NCBI RefSeq assembly: GCF_900258515.1
Contig: NZ_LT984884.1
Span: 3,095,366-3,159,365 of the forward strand
DNA from: Lentibacillus sp. Marseille-P4043
Lineage (GTDB): Bacteria > Bacillota > Bacilli > Bacillales > Amphibacillaceae
Length of the DNA: 64,000 bases
Direction: 5' to 3'
Shown here: positions 63,434-64,000 of the stretch, piece by piece
Position numbering within the stretch: the stretch's first letter is position 1
How the letters are laid out: each line of letters opens with the position of its first letter
Notes under the pieces: generated by a model
The model's database searches: none
What the model was told of the DNA's origin: nothing
Seen by the model: the letters and a program-made list of their open reading frames with translations, nothing else
Translations under genes and position numbers: made by a program

Positions 63434-64000
63434 TTTCGCACCAATAAAATAAGATCAACAGTAAGCTGAGACAAACTTGAAACGTTTCTAATAATTGCCT
63501 TGACAACCTTGGTAAACATAAAGATTGTTTTCTAAAAGATTGGGACTGCGATTACTCGTCCCATCGAAAGTATTTGTTGATTTATATATAAAATGCGCAG
63601 TAACTAAAAAATTGCGCCCTCGCCGTTCCGGAAATACACTACGCTTTCCGTGGGCGGCTGCTGAGCCTCCTCAGGCCAACACGACGTTGGTCACGAAGGC
63701 GTTGCCACAGGACGTGGCGATCTTAGCCTTTGTTCCCATTCTGCTCTGCGGGGTCTCACCTAGGCCTTTCCTCCCACTGGAGTCTCCGCGTATTTCCTCC
63801 ACTGGTTTTGCATTTACTACCATTAACTGTAGTAGTATATGTTCTACCAAGCCACATTCTACCGCTTCACTAGTCCGGGTGAGTGGAGGGTGGTGACTCC
63901 TTGAAAATACAGACCGATTTTCTGCGTGCGATGTAGTGCTGTCGAAGCCTTCCTTGTCCTGCGGGAATAGCACGTGTCCGAAGACCCCGCAGAGTGGTTT
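63434..64000. repeat. Long modular hairpin repeat, copy F (cut by window end)
   Basis: Collinear with 53013-53579 (offset 10421) with two base differences and no gaps. Begins about 100 bases upstream of the ylbC start and continues past the window. The left flank reads CTCAACTTTCGCACC; here the 21-mer that borders copy D is absent. Confidence 0.88.

Overview
The window is a contiguous stretch of chromosome from a low-GC, Gram-positive, endospore-forming member of the Bacillaceae. Gene order from rqcH/yloB through pyr, ylm, sigE/sigG, fts, mur and ylb matches the Bacillus subtilis core block closely. Sporulation genes (spoIIGA-sigE-sigG, spoVE, spoVD, rsfA, ylbJ, ylbD), meso-DAP type MurE and bacillithiol BshC all fit. 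The many GC-rich intergenic repeats suggest the Virgibacillus/Oceanobacillus/Lentibacillus side of the family, but this genus-level placement is inference.

Layout. 1-6.0 kb: 3'-truncated Ca2+ P-type ATPase, rqcH, then a small accessory insert (ohr, long repeat A, a LysR gene and a divergent methyltransferase broken by an in-frame TGA). 6.0-16.9 kb: de novo UMP operon on the minus strand (pyrR-pyrB-pyrC-carA-carB-pyrK-pyrD-pyrF-pyrE, in transcription order) with two PyrR attenuators. The uracil permease pyrP usual between pyrR and pyrB is absent and long repeat B sits there. 16.9-26 kb: rluD, lspA, ileS with an Ile T-box leader, divIVA, and the ylmC-ylmH/sepF cluster. 26-48 kb: sigG, sigE, spoIIGA, ftsZ, ftsA, and the division and cell-wall cluster up to mraZ, with murF between murE and mraY and no murG/murB. 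47.8-54.6 kb: bshC, DUF3397, panE, ylbP, rsfA, an enoyl-CoA hydratase, rpmF, ylbN. 54.8-63.3 kb: tmcAL, sepM, ylbJ, coaD, rsmD, ylbG-ylbC.

Most genes are on the minus strand in tight operons with overlapping start and stop codons. Their products cooperate in pyrimidine supply, peptidoglycan precursor synthesis, septum assembly and positioning (FtsZ/FtsA/SepF/DivIVA/DivIB/FtsL/PBP2B), and the switch to sporulation (SpoIIGA/SigE/SigG/SpoVD/SpoVE).

The most unusual content is non-coding. Six long (about 465-660 bp) modular hairpin elements (A-F) occupy intergenic gaps; two of them (D and F) are almost identical. Two shorter TGTTCAAAAA-bounded elements and one further palindrome also occur. The long elements are built from GC-rich modules whose closing helices differ in sequence yet stay paired, and some carry an optional 34-bp cassette. 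They sit in places that matter for regulation: between a pyr attenuator and pyrB, directly upstream of spoIIGA, and inside the ylm operon. No rRNA, tRNA, CRISPR array, prophage or intact transposase was seen.
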